Below are positions 29,469 to 36,379 of a stretch of 37,430 nt of DNA, piece by piece. The position numbers were made by a program, and so were the translations under genes. Source of the stretch: Candidatus Liptonbacteria bacterium (GTDB taxonomy: Bacteria; Patescibacteriota; Minisyncoccia; UBA6257; 2-01-FULL-56-20). Under the pieces are notes generated by a model. It had not been told where the DNA came from, did no database searches, and was given only the letters and a program-made list of their open reading frames with translations. Positions within the stretch are counted from its first letter, which is position 1. Each line of letters starts with the position of its first letter. The stretch is taken from assembly GCA_016867315.1 (NCBI GenBank), contig VGJV01000004.1, forward strand, positions 1 through 37,430. Reading direction: 5' to 3'.

Positions 29469-29950
29469 CGAATATCAAGAATTTTATATTTCCGAATCCC
29501 CATCTCCGTGCGAAGGAGTATGGTAGCTCCTTTGGGGTGGCGGAGGAGGGCGGCTCCCAAGGGAGATTTATGGGAAATCCGGTTTTTTTCCGGATTCGTT
29601 TCTTGAGGTCCCACGATTTGATAGATCCGCTCTTTCCCTTCGCATTCCAAAACCACGGTAGACCCCAGCTCTACGATCCCCGATGGGCCCCGAGGGCGGA
29701 TAATTACGATCCGCTTTAACTGAGCTTCGATAGTCCAAATCTGCCGATGCGTGCGGCGGAGCGTGGACTTTGCCATTTGGTACTCCGCATTTTCTGATCT
29801 GTCTCCGTAGGCGGCGGTGCGCGCGGTCTCGGCGATAAGGTCGGGAAGCGACGCTTTAAGTCGGGAAAGCTTATCTTTGAGTTTTACGAACCCTTCTTCA
29901 GTAAGAGGGATCGGTTCGTCATCTCGTTTCCGTGAGTGGAGAGTGCGCAT
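29465..29950 (-). CDS. Transcription elongation factor, GreA/GreB family
   Basis: Gre factors insert a coiled coil into the RNA polymerase secondary channel and stimulate cleavage of backtracked RNA. Start is uncertain; the ATG at 29950 gives 161 residues (MRTLHSRKRDDEPIPLTEEG), while an ATG at 30007 would add 19 unconserved residues. The coiled coil runs about 15-90 with the tip AYGDRSENAEYQMAKSTLRR, closer to GreB (GDRSENADYQ) than to GreA. The C-terminal FKBP-like domain follows (GSTVVLECEGKERIYQIVGP, ISHKSPLGAALL). The last bases overlap the Ku relic on the other strand. Confidence 0.85.
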   Translation of the reverse strand: MRTLHSRKRDDEPIPLTEEGFVKLKDKLSRLKASLPDLIAETARTAAYGDRSENAEYQMAKSTLRRTHRQIWTIEAQLKRIVIIRPRGPSGIVELGSTVVLECEGKERIYQIVGPQETNPEKNRISHKSPLGAALLRHPKGATILLRTEMGIRKYKILDIR

Positions 29951-30044
29951 CCCCCTATGATACGGGATATCCCTTATGTTCCCAAGTCTAGATTGCTTCA
30001 GCCGCATTTAATTGGGTCCTAGGTATAAATGAAGGGCAGGTGAG

Positions 30045-30109
30045 TCCCGTTTAGAGACCCTCCCAAAAGCCGAGGCAGATATCGGGAAGATATCCTATCT
30101 CTAACGGGA
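30045..30109. repeat. Three-way-junction repeat, copy 2
   Basis: P1: TCCCGTT-(T)-AGAGA (30045-30057) with TCTCTAACGGGA (30098-30109), 12 pairs around a single bulge. P2: CCTC/GAGG (30059-30075) with loop CCCAAAAGC-like bases. P3: GATATC/GATATC with loop GGGAA (30078-30094). Sequence and shape follow copy 1 two kilobases away. Confidence 0.75.
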
Positions 30110-30145
30110 TGAGTAAAGGTCGTCGGTGCGTAAAATCTGAAGCAT

Positions 30146-30481
30146 ATGACGAAAAATATTCTGATCACGTTGGTGGTCATTCTTACACTCGTAGGGGTCA
30201 TTGGATTCTTTAATGATCCGGTACTTGGTCTCTTCGATGTAGATCTCACTCATAACCTCGTGCACCTCCTCTCGGGATTACTCGCGCTCTATTTCGCGTT
30301 TAAGCCCGAAATGGCGGCCAGGAACTTTGCGAGAACATTTGCCGTAGTGTATGGGCTAGTGACTATTCTGGGGTTCCTCATGCCTGACACTCCGGTACTG
30401 GGCCTTATGGCCACGAACATGGCAGATAACTGGCTGCACCTTCTTCTCGCGCTCGTCTTCGGGTATGCGGGATGGGGATAA
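30146..30481 (+). CDS. DUF4383-like small membrane protein
   Basis: This 111-residue protein has four membrane helices: ILITLVVILTLVGVIGFF, LVHLLSGLLALYFAF, a middle helix FAVVYGLVTILGFLM and a C-terminal LHLLLALVFGYAGW. The DNWLHLLLALVFG block and an early HNLVHLLSG match the DUF4383 pattern, a family of unknown function. A TAAAAT about nine bases before the ATG could be its -10. It lies between the second three-way-junction repeat and another long hairpin (30489-30562). Confidence 0.75.
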   Translation: MTKNILITLVVILTLVGVIGFFNDPVLGLFDVDLTHNLVHLLSGLLALYFAFKPEMAARNFARTFAVVYGLVTILGFLMPDTPVLGLMATNMADNWLHLLLALVFGYAGWG

Positions 30482-30488
30482 GTTTTGT

Positions 30489-30562
30489 GAGAATCATGAG
30501 GGGTGCGCAGCGTAAGCTTGGCCGAACGGCCTCGAGTGTCTGCGCAGCCCCGCATGATTCTC
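30489..30562. repeat. Long stable hairpin with forked tip
   Basis: GAGAATCATG pairs with CATGATTCTC, GGGG with CCCC and TGCGCAG with CTGCGCA (about 21 pairs). The tip carries GGCC/GGCC around a GAAC loop. No T-run follows, so it is not an ordinary terminator. Confidence 0.75.
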
Positions 30563-30587
30563 GGTAGTGGGTGATAAATAAAATAAC

Positions 30588-30755
30588 ATGGCTACAGAAG
30601 AAGAAAAAAGGCGGGCGGCGGAGCAACGGGAAGCAGTAGCCCGCCAGGAAAAAGAAGCCGCACAAAGAAGGCAGGAAGAATTGAGACGACAGGCAGAGCA
30701 AAAAAGAAGGGAGGCTGCAGATCTCGATCGAGCAGCCGGGCAGGGGAGAAGATAG
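30588..30755 (+). CDS. Small highly charged coiled-coil protein
   Basis: This 55-residue frame is almost entirely Glu, Arg, Lys, Ala and Gln (MATEEEKRRAAEQREAVARQ, then repeats of EKEAAQRRQEELRRQ), a single predicted charged helix, ending DLDRAAGQGRR. It is followed two bases later by a strong terminator, which supports that it is translated. Its role is unknown; similar short charged helices act as RNA- or membrane-surface binders, but nothing here shows which. Confidence 0.55.
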   Translation: MATEEEKRRAAEQREAVARQEKEAAQRRQEELRRQAEQKRREAADLDRAAGQGRR

Positions 30756-30756
30756 C

Positions 30757-30788
30757 AAATACGCCCCTAGCGGGGCGTATTTTTATTT
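30757..30788. terminator. Bidirectional terminator
   Basis: ATACGCCCC and GGGGCGTAT form a tight stem around TAGC, with TTTTTATTT on the plus strand and AAAT-rich sequence on the other. It ends the small coiled-coil gene and the converging VOC gene. Confidence 0.8.
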
Positions 30789-31748
30789 CCCTTCGTGAGC
30801 TTTCTTTAAACTTTCGATATCAATCTTTTTCATTGTAAGAAACGCTTGAGTCACGCGGCCTATCTGCTCTTCCGTGCCCTGCGTTAAAAACTCTCCTAAA
30901 ATTTTTGGATTAATCTGCCAGGAAACGCCATATTTATCTTTGAGCCATCCGCATTGTTCGAACTCTGGGGCTGCAGAAAGTTTGCTCCAGTAATAATCAA
31001 TTTCTTCTTGCGTGTCGCAGTGCACGAGGAAAGAAATTGCTTCGTTGAAGATAAATTCATGCTCCCGAGCGCTCTCCATTGCGGCGAATCGCTGCCCTTC
31101 GAGAGTAAAGTCGGTGTACATAATTTTCCCTTCCTCCTCGGGCTCCATTCCTTTCGGATACCGCGCGATCATCCCGCGTTCCGCGTGGCTTGAGTTTGCC
31201 GACGGGGAATTTTTAAAGACCGAAATATAAAAATCAGTGGCCGCTTCTGCCTTGCCGTATGTATCTTTCGTAAACATAAGCGAGGGAGTAATAAAAGGCC
31301 GTTCCTCTCCCGTGGGGCTTGAAAGAATCAACTGCCAAGACACTCCATATTTATCTTGAATCCAACCATATCGTTCGCTAAACGGATATTTGTCGAGCGG
31401 CATGAGGGCCTTACCGCCGGCGGACAACTTTTCCCATAAGGCGTCGAGATTCTCGCGCGCTCCGCCCGCCGGCGGATTTTGTTTCGACGGATCGAAATTC
31501 AAGATAAAAGAAATCGAAGGATTAAATTTAAAAAGCGGCCCCGCACTTATTGCCATAAATTCATATCCGGCGAGCTCAAACACGAGAAAATCGCAATCTC
31601 CGGAAGGAGTATTCTTAATCACGCTGTGTTCTTTAATTTGCGACTTGCCTTGAACGGAGTCGAGAGGGCTAAAGGCGGCGACATAAAACTCCGCCGCTTC
31701 TTTGGCTTGGCCTTCGAACCACAAATGGGGCCCAATTTTTTGGGACAT
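30783..31748 (-). CDS. Two-domain VOC (PhnB-like) protein
   Basis: This 321-residue protein holds two PhnB-type vicinal-oxygen-chelate domains in tandem, about 1-150 and 155-285. Each has the PHLWFEGQAKEAAEFYVAAF / PSLMFTKDTYGKAEAATDFY opening and ends in a YGVSWQL/YGVSWQIN strand after a W-x-x-DKYG turn. The family binds metals and small molecules; members are wrongly called 3-demethylubiquinone methyltransferases in some databases. The duplicated arrangement lets one chain form the paired barrel usually made by a dimer. The substrate is unknown. It is followed by a bidirectional terminator. Confidence 0.85.
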   Translation of the reverse strand: MSQKIGPHLWFEGQAKEAAEFYVAAFSPLDSVQGKSQIKEHSVIKNTPSGDCDFLVFELAGYEFMAISAGPLFKFNPSISFILNFDPSKQNPPAGGARENLDALWEKLSAGGKALMPLDKYPFSERYGWIQDKYGVSWQLILSSPTGEERPFITPSLMFTKDTYGKAEAATDFYISVFKNSPSANSSHAERGMIARYPKGMEPEEEGKIMYTDFTLEGQRFAAMESAREHEFIFNEAISFLVHCDTQEEIDYYWSKLSAAPEFEQCGWLKDKYGVSWQINPKILGEFLTQGTEEQIGRVTQAFLTMKKIDIESLKKAHEGK

Positions 31749-31755
31749 GATTTGT

Positions 31756-31790
31756 TACTCGCTATTTGCTACCTGCTACTCGCTACTTGC
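31756..31790. repeat. Heptad tract, TACTCGC/TACTTGC type
   Basis: Five units: TACTCGC, TATTTGC, TACCTGC, TACTCGC, TACTTGC, between the two VOC genes. The stop codon of the second lies inside it. The word is shared with 27064. Confidence 0.8.
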
Positions 31791-32208
31791 TTTTCTTAGG
31801 TGGTTCCATCTGGAAGTTCAGCATCCATTCCACTCCATACTTATCCGTAACCATCGCAAACATCCCTCCCCAAAACTGCTTTTCTGGTTTCATGAATACG
31901 TCGCCGCCTTGCGAGAGCTTAGAGAAATGCTCATTAAGCTCCTGTTCACTTTCACAGTTCAAGGCCATCCCTACATTGTCGCCCACCACCGCCTTATCCC
32001 GCATCATATCGGAACCGAAAAAAGTTATTTTCCCACTCGAAAGTTCGGAATGGATGATATAATCGCTTTTATCCGGAGCGTCTTTCGCCATAGGACTTTC
32101 CCCGAGGGTCATATACTCCACTTTGCCGCCGAAAATACCTTTATAAAATTCCATCGCCTCCCGACACTTCTTATCATTGAAACGCAGAAACGGGTGTAAT
32201 GTAGCCAT
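31783..32208 (-). CDS. Single-domain VOC (PhnB-like) protein
   Basis: This 141-residue protein is one PhnB-type domain: HPFLRFNDKKCREAMEFYKG, IFGGKVEYMTLGESPM, MRDKAVVGDNVGMALNCESE and the ending MVTDKYGVEWMLNFQ. The D-KYG-W motif and the MEFYKGIFGG opening are diagnostic. It lies next to the two-domain relative on the same strand and the pair probably came from duplication. The C-terminus MEPPKKSK is encoded partly by heptad-repeat DNA. Substrate unknown. Confidence 0.85.
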   Translation of the reverse strand: MATLHPFLRFNDKKCREAMEFYKGIFGGKVEYMTLGESPMAKDAPDKSDYIIHSELSSGKITFFGSDMMRDKAVVGDNVGMALNCESEQELNEHFSKLSQGGDVFMKPEKQFWGGMFAMVTDKYGVEWMLNFQMEPPKKSK

Positions 32209-32282
32209 TGAATGGTAATACCGTAAGTAAGATTAATAATAGCTTAAGACTTTAAACTAAGGGGAGTCCCGCTGGCTATCTC

Positions 32283-32386
32283 TTTTTGAAAAACGTCCCG
32301 CCAAAGCGACGGCTTCGCCGTCGCGGAGCGAAGCCCAGCCCCGCCATTGGCGGGGCTGGGCGAGCGAACACTCTCATCTTCAAAAA
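32283..32386 (-). terminator. Two-hairpin terminator-like structure downstream of tRNA-Asn
   Basis: Two perfect hairpins, GCGACGGC/GCCGTCGC (32306-32324) and GCCCAGCCCCGCC/GGCGGGGCTGGGC (32333-32361), are enclosed by TTTTTGAA/TTCAAAAA (32283-32290, 32379-32386). On the minus strand the first hairpins are followed by GACGTTTTTC. Most likely it ends the tRNA transcript. Confidence 0.6.
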
Positions 32387-32407
32387 ATGAGTTCGTATCT
32401 AATTTGT

Positions 32408-32691
32408 TGGCTCCGGCGGCAGGGATCGAACCTGCGACCATCTCCTTACACTTGTCCCACTGTTACCAATAGGGGTGGACTATATCATTGCCATAATCCA
32501 ATAAAGGATCGTAGGCATCTCGGTATCTAGTCTCTACGGTGCCCCCGTGATCGCGTAAGCGATTTTACGGGGTTCCCACGGTATTGCCCATTGCTGGGTT
32601 CCACCGTTATCCCGAGATTTTTACATCGCACAATTTCTTGTGCAAGCTGCCTTACTGACAGGGAGCCGCTCTACCGCTGAGCTACGCCGGA
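32408..32691 (-). tRNA. tRNA-Asn(GUU) split by a group I intron
   Basis: The exons are 32691-32658 (34 nt, ending in U35) and 32448-32408. Joined they give acceptor TCCGGCG/CGCCGGA, D stem GCTC/GAGC, anticodon loop CTGTTAA (anticodon GTT), T stem GCAGG/CCTGC, discriminator G73 and an encoded CCA. All resemble tRNA-Asn. Reading the unspliced ends as tRNA-Asp (CTGTCA) is ruled out, because only splicing after a U and at a 3' G gives a 7-base loop. The anticodon stem has one G27-A43 mismatch. Confidence 0.88.
32449..32657 (-). ncRNA. Group I self-splicing intron in the anticodon loop
   Basis: The 209-nt intron begins CAGTAAGGCAG and ends AAGTG, the terminal G required by group I introns. P1 forms between exon CTGT and intron GCAG with the conserved U-G at the splice site. 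The catalytic-core signatures GACTAGA (32526-32532, minus) and GATATAGTCC (32477-32486, minus) are the two strands of P7. It holds no reading frame. Splicing leaves the tRNA exons joined within the anticodon. Confidence 0.85.
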
Positions 32692-32701
32692 ATGCGTCTC
32701 C

Positions 32702-32729
32702 AGTGTACCGCAGCTTCGGCGATTTTCAA
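32702..32729 (-). promoter_or_regulatory. Promoter of the tRNA gene
   Basis: On the minus strand TTGAAA (32729-32724), a 16-base spacer and TACACT (32707-32702) lie ten bases upstream of the tRNA 5' end. Confidence 0.6.
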
Positions 32730-32736
32730 GTACGAG

Positions 32737-32770
32737 GTCATAGTCATTTGTTATAAGTTATGAGTCATTT
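32737..32770. repeat. Heptad tract, GTCATTT/GTTATGA type
   Basis: GTCATTT, GTTATAA, GTTATGA, GTCATTT units lie between the tRNA promoter and the -10 box of the next gene. Confidence 0.7.
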
Positions 32771-32773
32771 CTG

Positions 32774-32779
32774 TATGAT
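32774..32779 (+). promoter_or_regulatory. -10 box of the LTD/ComEA gene, leaderless type
   Basis: TATGAT (32774-32779), preceded by TG, ends six bases before the ATG at 32786. No Shine-Dalgarno sequence is present. Confidence 0.4.
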
Positions 32780-32785
32780 ACATAC

Positions 32786-34168
32786 ATGCGTTTCCTCCTC
32801 GTTGCCGTTGGCGCAGGGGCAATAGGAATTACCCTTTCTTATGGGATGGTGTCGCGTCTTGCCGGCCATCCCGCCTCTTTAGGAGAAACCAAAGCCCTTA
32901 TTTCACAAACACTCAAAGGCGCGTTCGAGGGCAAGAAGCCACTTATGGAAATTTCTCTCGCGGATCGGCCCAAGCCTCAATCTGTTTCACTTCCCACAAA
33001 AGAAGAGAAAAAAGTTTCTGCTCCAGTCCCGAAAGTGGAAAAAGCCGCGGTACTCGAGGTTGTTCCAACTTCCACGCCCATAATTTCTTCTACCGCCTCT
33101 TCCGTGCCTGTTCCTCCGCCTACCCCAAAACCAATTCGAACGTGCGATTTTGAAACCAAAGAAGCCTCGCATCTTGTACTTTTGAATGAGCTTGCGTGGA
33201 TGGGAATGCTCCTGCGGGAGGAAGATGAAGGAGGCGGCGCTCAAGCCGAATGGATCGAGCTTAAAAATAATTCTGGTAAAGATTTGTCTCTCGCGGGATG
33301 GAAAATTATAAACAAAACAGGGAAATTCAAAATCGAATTCGAGACCGAAGACCGCCTTTCGGAAGGAACCTTCTTTCTCCTAGAGCGGGGGAATGATGAA
33401 GCAGTCCCTGAAATGGAAGCGGACAAATTATATGCCGGTGTGCTTTCGAATGTTGGGGATTGGCTCCGACTCTTCGATGCGGACTGCAAATTGATTGATG
33501 AAGTAGATGCGGCTCACGGTTGGGCAGGAGGAGAGAATGCCTCGAAGAAAACAATGGAAAGAAGTGCGATCGACTTGAGCTGGCACACGAGTGGGAATGC
33601 GGGAGGTACCCCAAAACGCGATAATTCCGCCGTGTACAACAAAAATACTTCCCTCGCCCTCCTTGCTGCGCCTTCTACCCCGAGTGCCGTTTCTCCTTCC
33701 GCTCCTCTCAATTCCGCGTCTGCTTCCACGACTGCAGGGAAAATAAATATTAACACCGCGAGTGGGGCGGAGCTCGAAAAAATCACGGGCGTAGGTCCCA
33801 CGCTGGCTCAAAAAATAATCGACTATCGCACGCAACACGGTTTGTTCGAGCAGATCGAAGATATTAAAAAAGTGAGTGGCATCGGAGAGGTGACCTTTGA
33901 AAAAATGAAAAGCGAGATTACTGTTGGAGAGGTAAGCCCCTCGTCTTCCGCACCCGCTTCCTCAGTCGCCACCGATAAGATCAATATTAATACGGCAGGG
34001 AAAGAGGAGCTCGAGAAAATTACCGGCGTAGGGGCGACCATCGCGCAGCGTATAATAGACTACCGCACTTTAAACGGGCCTTTCAGCCAAATTGAAGACG
34101 TGAAGAACGTAAAAGGAATCGGAGAGGCCACGTTCGAGAAAATGAAAAATGAAATAAGCGTACAGTAA
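32786..34168 (+). CDS. Exported protein with lamin-tail domain and two ComEA-type HhH repeats
   Basis: This 460-residue protein has an N-terminal membrane segment (LLVAVGAGAIGITLSYGM), a Pro/Ser/Lys linker, a lamin-tail domain (about 125-275; WIELKNNSGKDLSLAGWKII, FFLLERGNDE, GDWLRLFDADCKLIDEVD), and two helix-hairpin-helix modules (about 318-375 and 397-458) of the ComEA type: ININTASGAELEKITGVGPT and ININTAGKEELEKITGVGAT with DYR-x-x-G-x-x-FxxIED. ComEA binds incoming double-stranded DNA during natural transformation. Doubling the module and adding a lamin-tail domain suggests an envelope DNA-binding or capture protein, useful for a cell that scavenges nucleotides. Confidence 0.88.
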   Translation: MRFLLVAVGAGAIGITLSYGMVSRLAGHPASLGETKALISQTLKGAFEGKKPLMEISLADRPKPQSVSLPTKEEKKVSAPVPKVEKAAVLEVVPTSTPIISSTASSVPVPPPTPKPIRTCDFETKEASHLVLLNELAWMGMLLREEDEGGGAQAEWIELKNNSGKDLSLAGWKIINKTGKFKIEFETEDRLSEGTFFLLERGNDEAVPEMEADKLYAGVLSNVGDWLRLFDADCKLIDEVDAAHGWAGGENASKKTMERSAIDLSWHTSGNAGGTPKRDNSAVYNKNTSLALLAAPSTPSAVSPSAPLNSASASTTAGKININTASGAELEKITGVGPTLAQKIIDYRTQHGLFEQIEDIKKVSGIGEVTFEKMKSEITVGEVSPSSSAPASSVATDKININTAGKEELEKITGVGATIAQRIIDYRTLNGPFSQIEDVKNVKGIGEATFEKMKNEISVQ

Positions 34169-34170
34169 AG

Positions 34171-34197
34171 AGAAAATAGAAAGTAGAAAGTAGAAGC
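34171..34197. repeat. Heptad tract, GAAAATA/GAAAGTA type
   Basis: GAAAATA, GAAAGTA, GAAAGTA, GAAGCAT units fill the gap before the methyltransferase ATG at 34200. The word matches the tracts at 2631 and 12421. Confidence 0.75.
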
Positions 34198-34199
34198 AT

Positions 34200-34667
34200 A
34201 TGCGTATTGTCGTAATTCTCCATAATATTCGAAGCCTTCATAATGTGGGCTCGATTTTCCGTACCTCAGACGGGGCGGGAGTAGAAAAGATATATTTGAG
34301 CGGGATTACGCCCACGCCGCTGGATCGCTTCGGCCACTATATTAAAGAGGTAGAAAAAGTGGCATTAGGGGCAGAGCGGAGCATGCCATGGGAAAAAATA
34401 TCAAGTACTGCCTCGCTACTACTGAGATTAAAAAAAGAAGGCTGGAAAATTCTAGCGATAGAGCAGGCTAAAAATTCCTTGCTCTATACAAAGAAACCGA
34501 AAAGCAAAAAGATCGCGGTGGTCCTCGGTGCGGAAGTGAAAGGATTGCCCCCCTCAATTCTTAAAGCTGCCGATACAATTTTGGAAATCCCCATGCTTGG
34601 AAAGAAAGAATCCTTGAATGTATCTGTTACTGCTGGAATCATTCTTTTCTCCCTACGGTACAATTAG
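34200..34667 (+). CDS. SpoU/TrmH-family RNA 2'-O-methyltransferase
   Basis: This 155-residue protein is the catalytic SPOUT domain alone: VVILHNIRSLHNVGSIFRTSDGAG (motif 1 with the key Asn and Arg), VVLGAEVKGLP (motif 2) and IPMLGKKESLNVSVTAGIILF (motif 3 with the Asn-Val-Ser of the knot). It methylates ribose 2'-OH groups of tRNA or rRNA; the lack of an N-terminal substrate-binding domain leaves the target open. It follows the LTD/ComEA gene and precedes the DUF192 gene by three bases, so a short operon is likely. Confidence 0.9.
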   Translation: MRIVVILHNIRSLHNVGSIFRTSDGAGVEKIYLSGITPTPLDRFGHYIKEVEKVALGAERSMPWEKISSTASLLLRLKKEGWKILAIEQAKNSLLYTKKPKSKKIAVVLGAEVKGLPPSILKAADTILEIPMLGKKESLNVSVTAGIILFSLRYN

Positions 34668-34670
34668 AGA

Positions 34671-35138
34671 ATGAAAAGAATGTACTGGATTTTTGTTATA
34701 GTCATTGTCCTCGCCATAGTGCTCGTGAGCGTGTGGTGGATTCGTGGGAAAAACGCTCTCATGGAGCAACATGAACTTCGGGTAGGTAATCGCACATATA
34801 TAGTGGAAATTGCCGATACTATTCCGCTTCGAACCCAGGGCCTCTCCGGCAGAGACAAACTTGAAGAGGGTCACGGAATGCTTTTTGTATTCGGTTCTCT
34901 CGGTGAGCATCCTTTTTGGATGAAAGATATGAAGTTTCCTTTGGATTTCGTATGGATCAATGGGGATCGCGTAGTGGGAACGACGGAACGCGTGCCGGCT
35001 CCTGCTCCAAGCTCTTCAATTCTATCCCTCCCAAACTACCATCCACCGGAACCAATAGACAAAATGCTCGAAATAAACGCGGGCGAAGTAGCAAAGTGGG
35101 GGATACAAGTAGGGGATAAAGTAGAAATCGGGAATTGA
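34671..35138 (+). CDS. DUF192 membrane-anchored protein
   Basis: This 155-residue protein has one N-terminal membrane segment (WIFVIVIVLAIVLVSVWWI) and a DUF192 domain: VEIADTIPLRTQGLSGRDKL, GHGMLFVFGSLGEHPFWMKD, MKFPLDFVWINGDRVVG and a final EINAGEVAKWGIQVGDKVEI. All four blocks are typical; the family is a small extracytoplasmic beta domain of unknown function, common in bacteria and archaea. It begins three bases after the methyltransferase stop. Its stop codon lies in a heptad tract. Confidence 0.88.
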   Translation: MKRMYWIFVIVIVLAIVLVSVWWIRGKNALMEQHELRVGNRTYIVEIADTIPLRTQGLSGRDKLEEGHGMLFVFGSLGEHPFWMKDMKFPLDFVWINGDRVVGTTERVPAPAPSSSILSLPNYHPPEPIDKMLEINAGEVAKWGIQVGDKVEIGN

Positions 35139-35199
35139 GAATTTGGAATTGTGAATTGGGGTTATTCTCAATACTCAATTCACACTTCTCAATTCATCG
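35130..35199. repeat. Heptad tracts, GAGAATT/GTGAATT then CTCAATT/CACACTT
   Basis: GGGAATT, GAGAATT, TGGAATT, GTGAATT cover the DUF192 stop codon. The second half (35164-35199) repeats CTCAATT-like units, the complement of the first word, so the two halves could pair as a long imperfect hairpin. Confidence 0.65.
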
Positions 35200-35202
35200 A
35201 TG

Positions 35203-35211
35203 TGCTAGAAT
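35203..35211 (+). promoter_or_regulatory. Extended -10 promoter of gap
   Basis: TG-C-TAGAAT ends seven bases before the ATG at 35219. Spacing implies a leaderless transcript. Confidence 0.5.
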
Positions 35212-35218
35212 TGTTTCC

Positions 35219-36253
35219 ATGAGGCTCGCACGTGTTGCTATAAACGGATTTGGACGTATCGGGCGTCTTTTCTTCCGTCAGGCGTTCGAGGCGGAAGGAA
35301 TCGAAATCGTAGCGGTGAATGACTTGGGGGACGTGCCGAACCTCGCCTATCTTTTAAAGTACGACACGGTATATGGGAGATATGAAAAAGAAGTAAAAGC
35401 CGAAGACGGCCCGAATGGCAAAGCGCTGATAGTAGATGGAAAGCGAATTATGGTGTTTCAGGAGAAGGAGCCAGCAAAGTTGCCGTGGAAAGATTTGCAG
35501 ATTGATGTGGCAATTGAATCCACTGGTTTTTTTGAGTCCTATGAAAAAGCCAAGGCACACCTCGTAGCCGGCGCGAAACGCGCGATAATCTCTGCCCCTG
35601 CCAAAGATGCAGATGGCGTAGAGGGGCAAACTGTACTCATTGGCACAAACGGAGGCGGTTTTGAAAAAGTGCTGCTTACCTCCAATGGTTCCTGCACTAC
35701 GAATGCTGCCGCTCCAGTCGTCTCGATTATGAGCGATAACCCCGGGATAAAGAAGGTAGTGTTGAATACCGTGCATGGGTACACCGCGACGCAAAATATT
35801 GTAGATGGGCCGGGGAAGGGAGGGGACTTCCGGCGGGGCCGTGCGGCGGCGCAAAATATTGTGCCCTCGAGTACGGGCGCCGCGATCGCCGTAACTCGGG
35901 CAATTCCTTCGCTTGTAGGGAAGTTCGACGGCATTGCCATGCGCGTACCCGTGCCCACAGGCTCGATTGCAGATATCACGTTTGTGTCGAAGAGAAAAAC
36001 TTCCGTCGAAGAAATCAACAACATCTTCCGGGAAGCCGCAAAGAGTTCCCGTTGGAAGGGAATTATGAAAGTGGTGGAAGAGCAAATCGTTTCTTCGGAT
36101 ATTGTGGGAGAACCCTACGGCGCGATTGTGGATTTGAGTTTCACTAAAGTAATCGACGGCGATCTCGTGAAGGTGCTTAGTTGGTACGACAACGAATGGG
36201 GTTACGTTTCAACCCTCTTAAAACATGTACAAGCTGTCGCCGCACTTGTTTAG
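35219..36253 (+). CDS. gap: Glyceraldehyde-3-phosphate dehydrogenase, type I
   Basis: Oxidises glyceraldehyde-3-phosphate to 1,3-bisphosphoglycerate with NAD(P). The start at 35219 gives the conserved opening MRLARVAINGFGRIGRLFFR; longer frames upstream are heptad DNA. The 344-residue enzyme has the dinucleotide fold, VAVNDLGD (an Asp favouring NAD), catalytic Cys159 in SNGSCTTNAAAPV, the His of LNTVHGYTATQNIVDG, the phosphate-site RRGRAAAQNIVPSSTGAA, and SWYDNEWGYV near the end. The first Cys loop residue is Gly instead of the usual Ala (SNASC), a minor change. Monocistronic, with a hairpin downstream. Confidence 0.95.
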   Translation: MRLARVAINGFGRIGRLFFRQAFEAEGIEIVAVNDLGDVPNLAYLLKYDTVYGRYEKEVKAEDGPNGKALIVDGKRIMVFQEKEPAKLPWKDLQIDVAIESTGFFESYEKAKAHLVAGAKRAIISAPAKDADGVEGQTVLIGTNGGGFEKVLLTSNGSCTTNAAAPVVSIMSDNPGIKKVVLNTVHGYTATQNIVDGPGKGGDFRRGRAAAQNIVPSSTGAAIAVTRAIPSLVGKFDGIAMRVPVPTGSIADITFVSKRKTSVEEINNIFREAAKSSRWKGIMKVVEEQIVSSDIVGEPYGAIVDLSFTKVIDGDLVKVLSWYDNEWGYVSTLLKHVQAVAALV

Positions 36254-36315
36254 GGATTGCCATAGCCGCGCTTGGCTGATCAATCGCGATACTCAAAAGA
36301 GGTAAAACCTCAATT

Positions 36316-36350
36316 CATCTACTATTTTGCGATCGCTAAGATAGTAGATG
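36316..36350. promoter_or_regulatory. Operator-like palindrome between gap and the small ORF
   Basis: CATCTACTAT and ATAGTAGATG are perfect complements, with GCGATCGC, itself a palindrome, at the centre. The last base touches the -35 box of the following promoter. No T-run follows, so an operator is more likely than a terminator. Confidence 0.5.
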
Positions 36351-36379
36351 TTGACTCATTACTTGATTTTATGTATAGG
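36351..36379 (+). promoter_or_regulatory. Promoter of the small ORF at 36481
   Basis: TTGACT (36351-36356), a 17-base spacer and TATAGG (36374-36379). A ~95-base leader follows that can fold as nested GTCAG/CTGAC and GTCCT/AGGAC stems before GGAGG and the ATG. Confidence 0.5.

Noticed and set aside
32408-32691. tRNA-Asp(GUC), as the unspliced anticodon loop CTGTCA suggests
   Set aside because: A group I intron must follow a U and end in G. The only splice that meets this and gives a 7-base loop yields CTGTTAA, i.e. tRNA-Asn(GUU).
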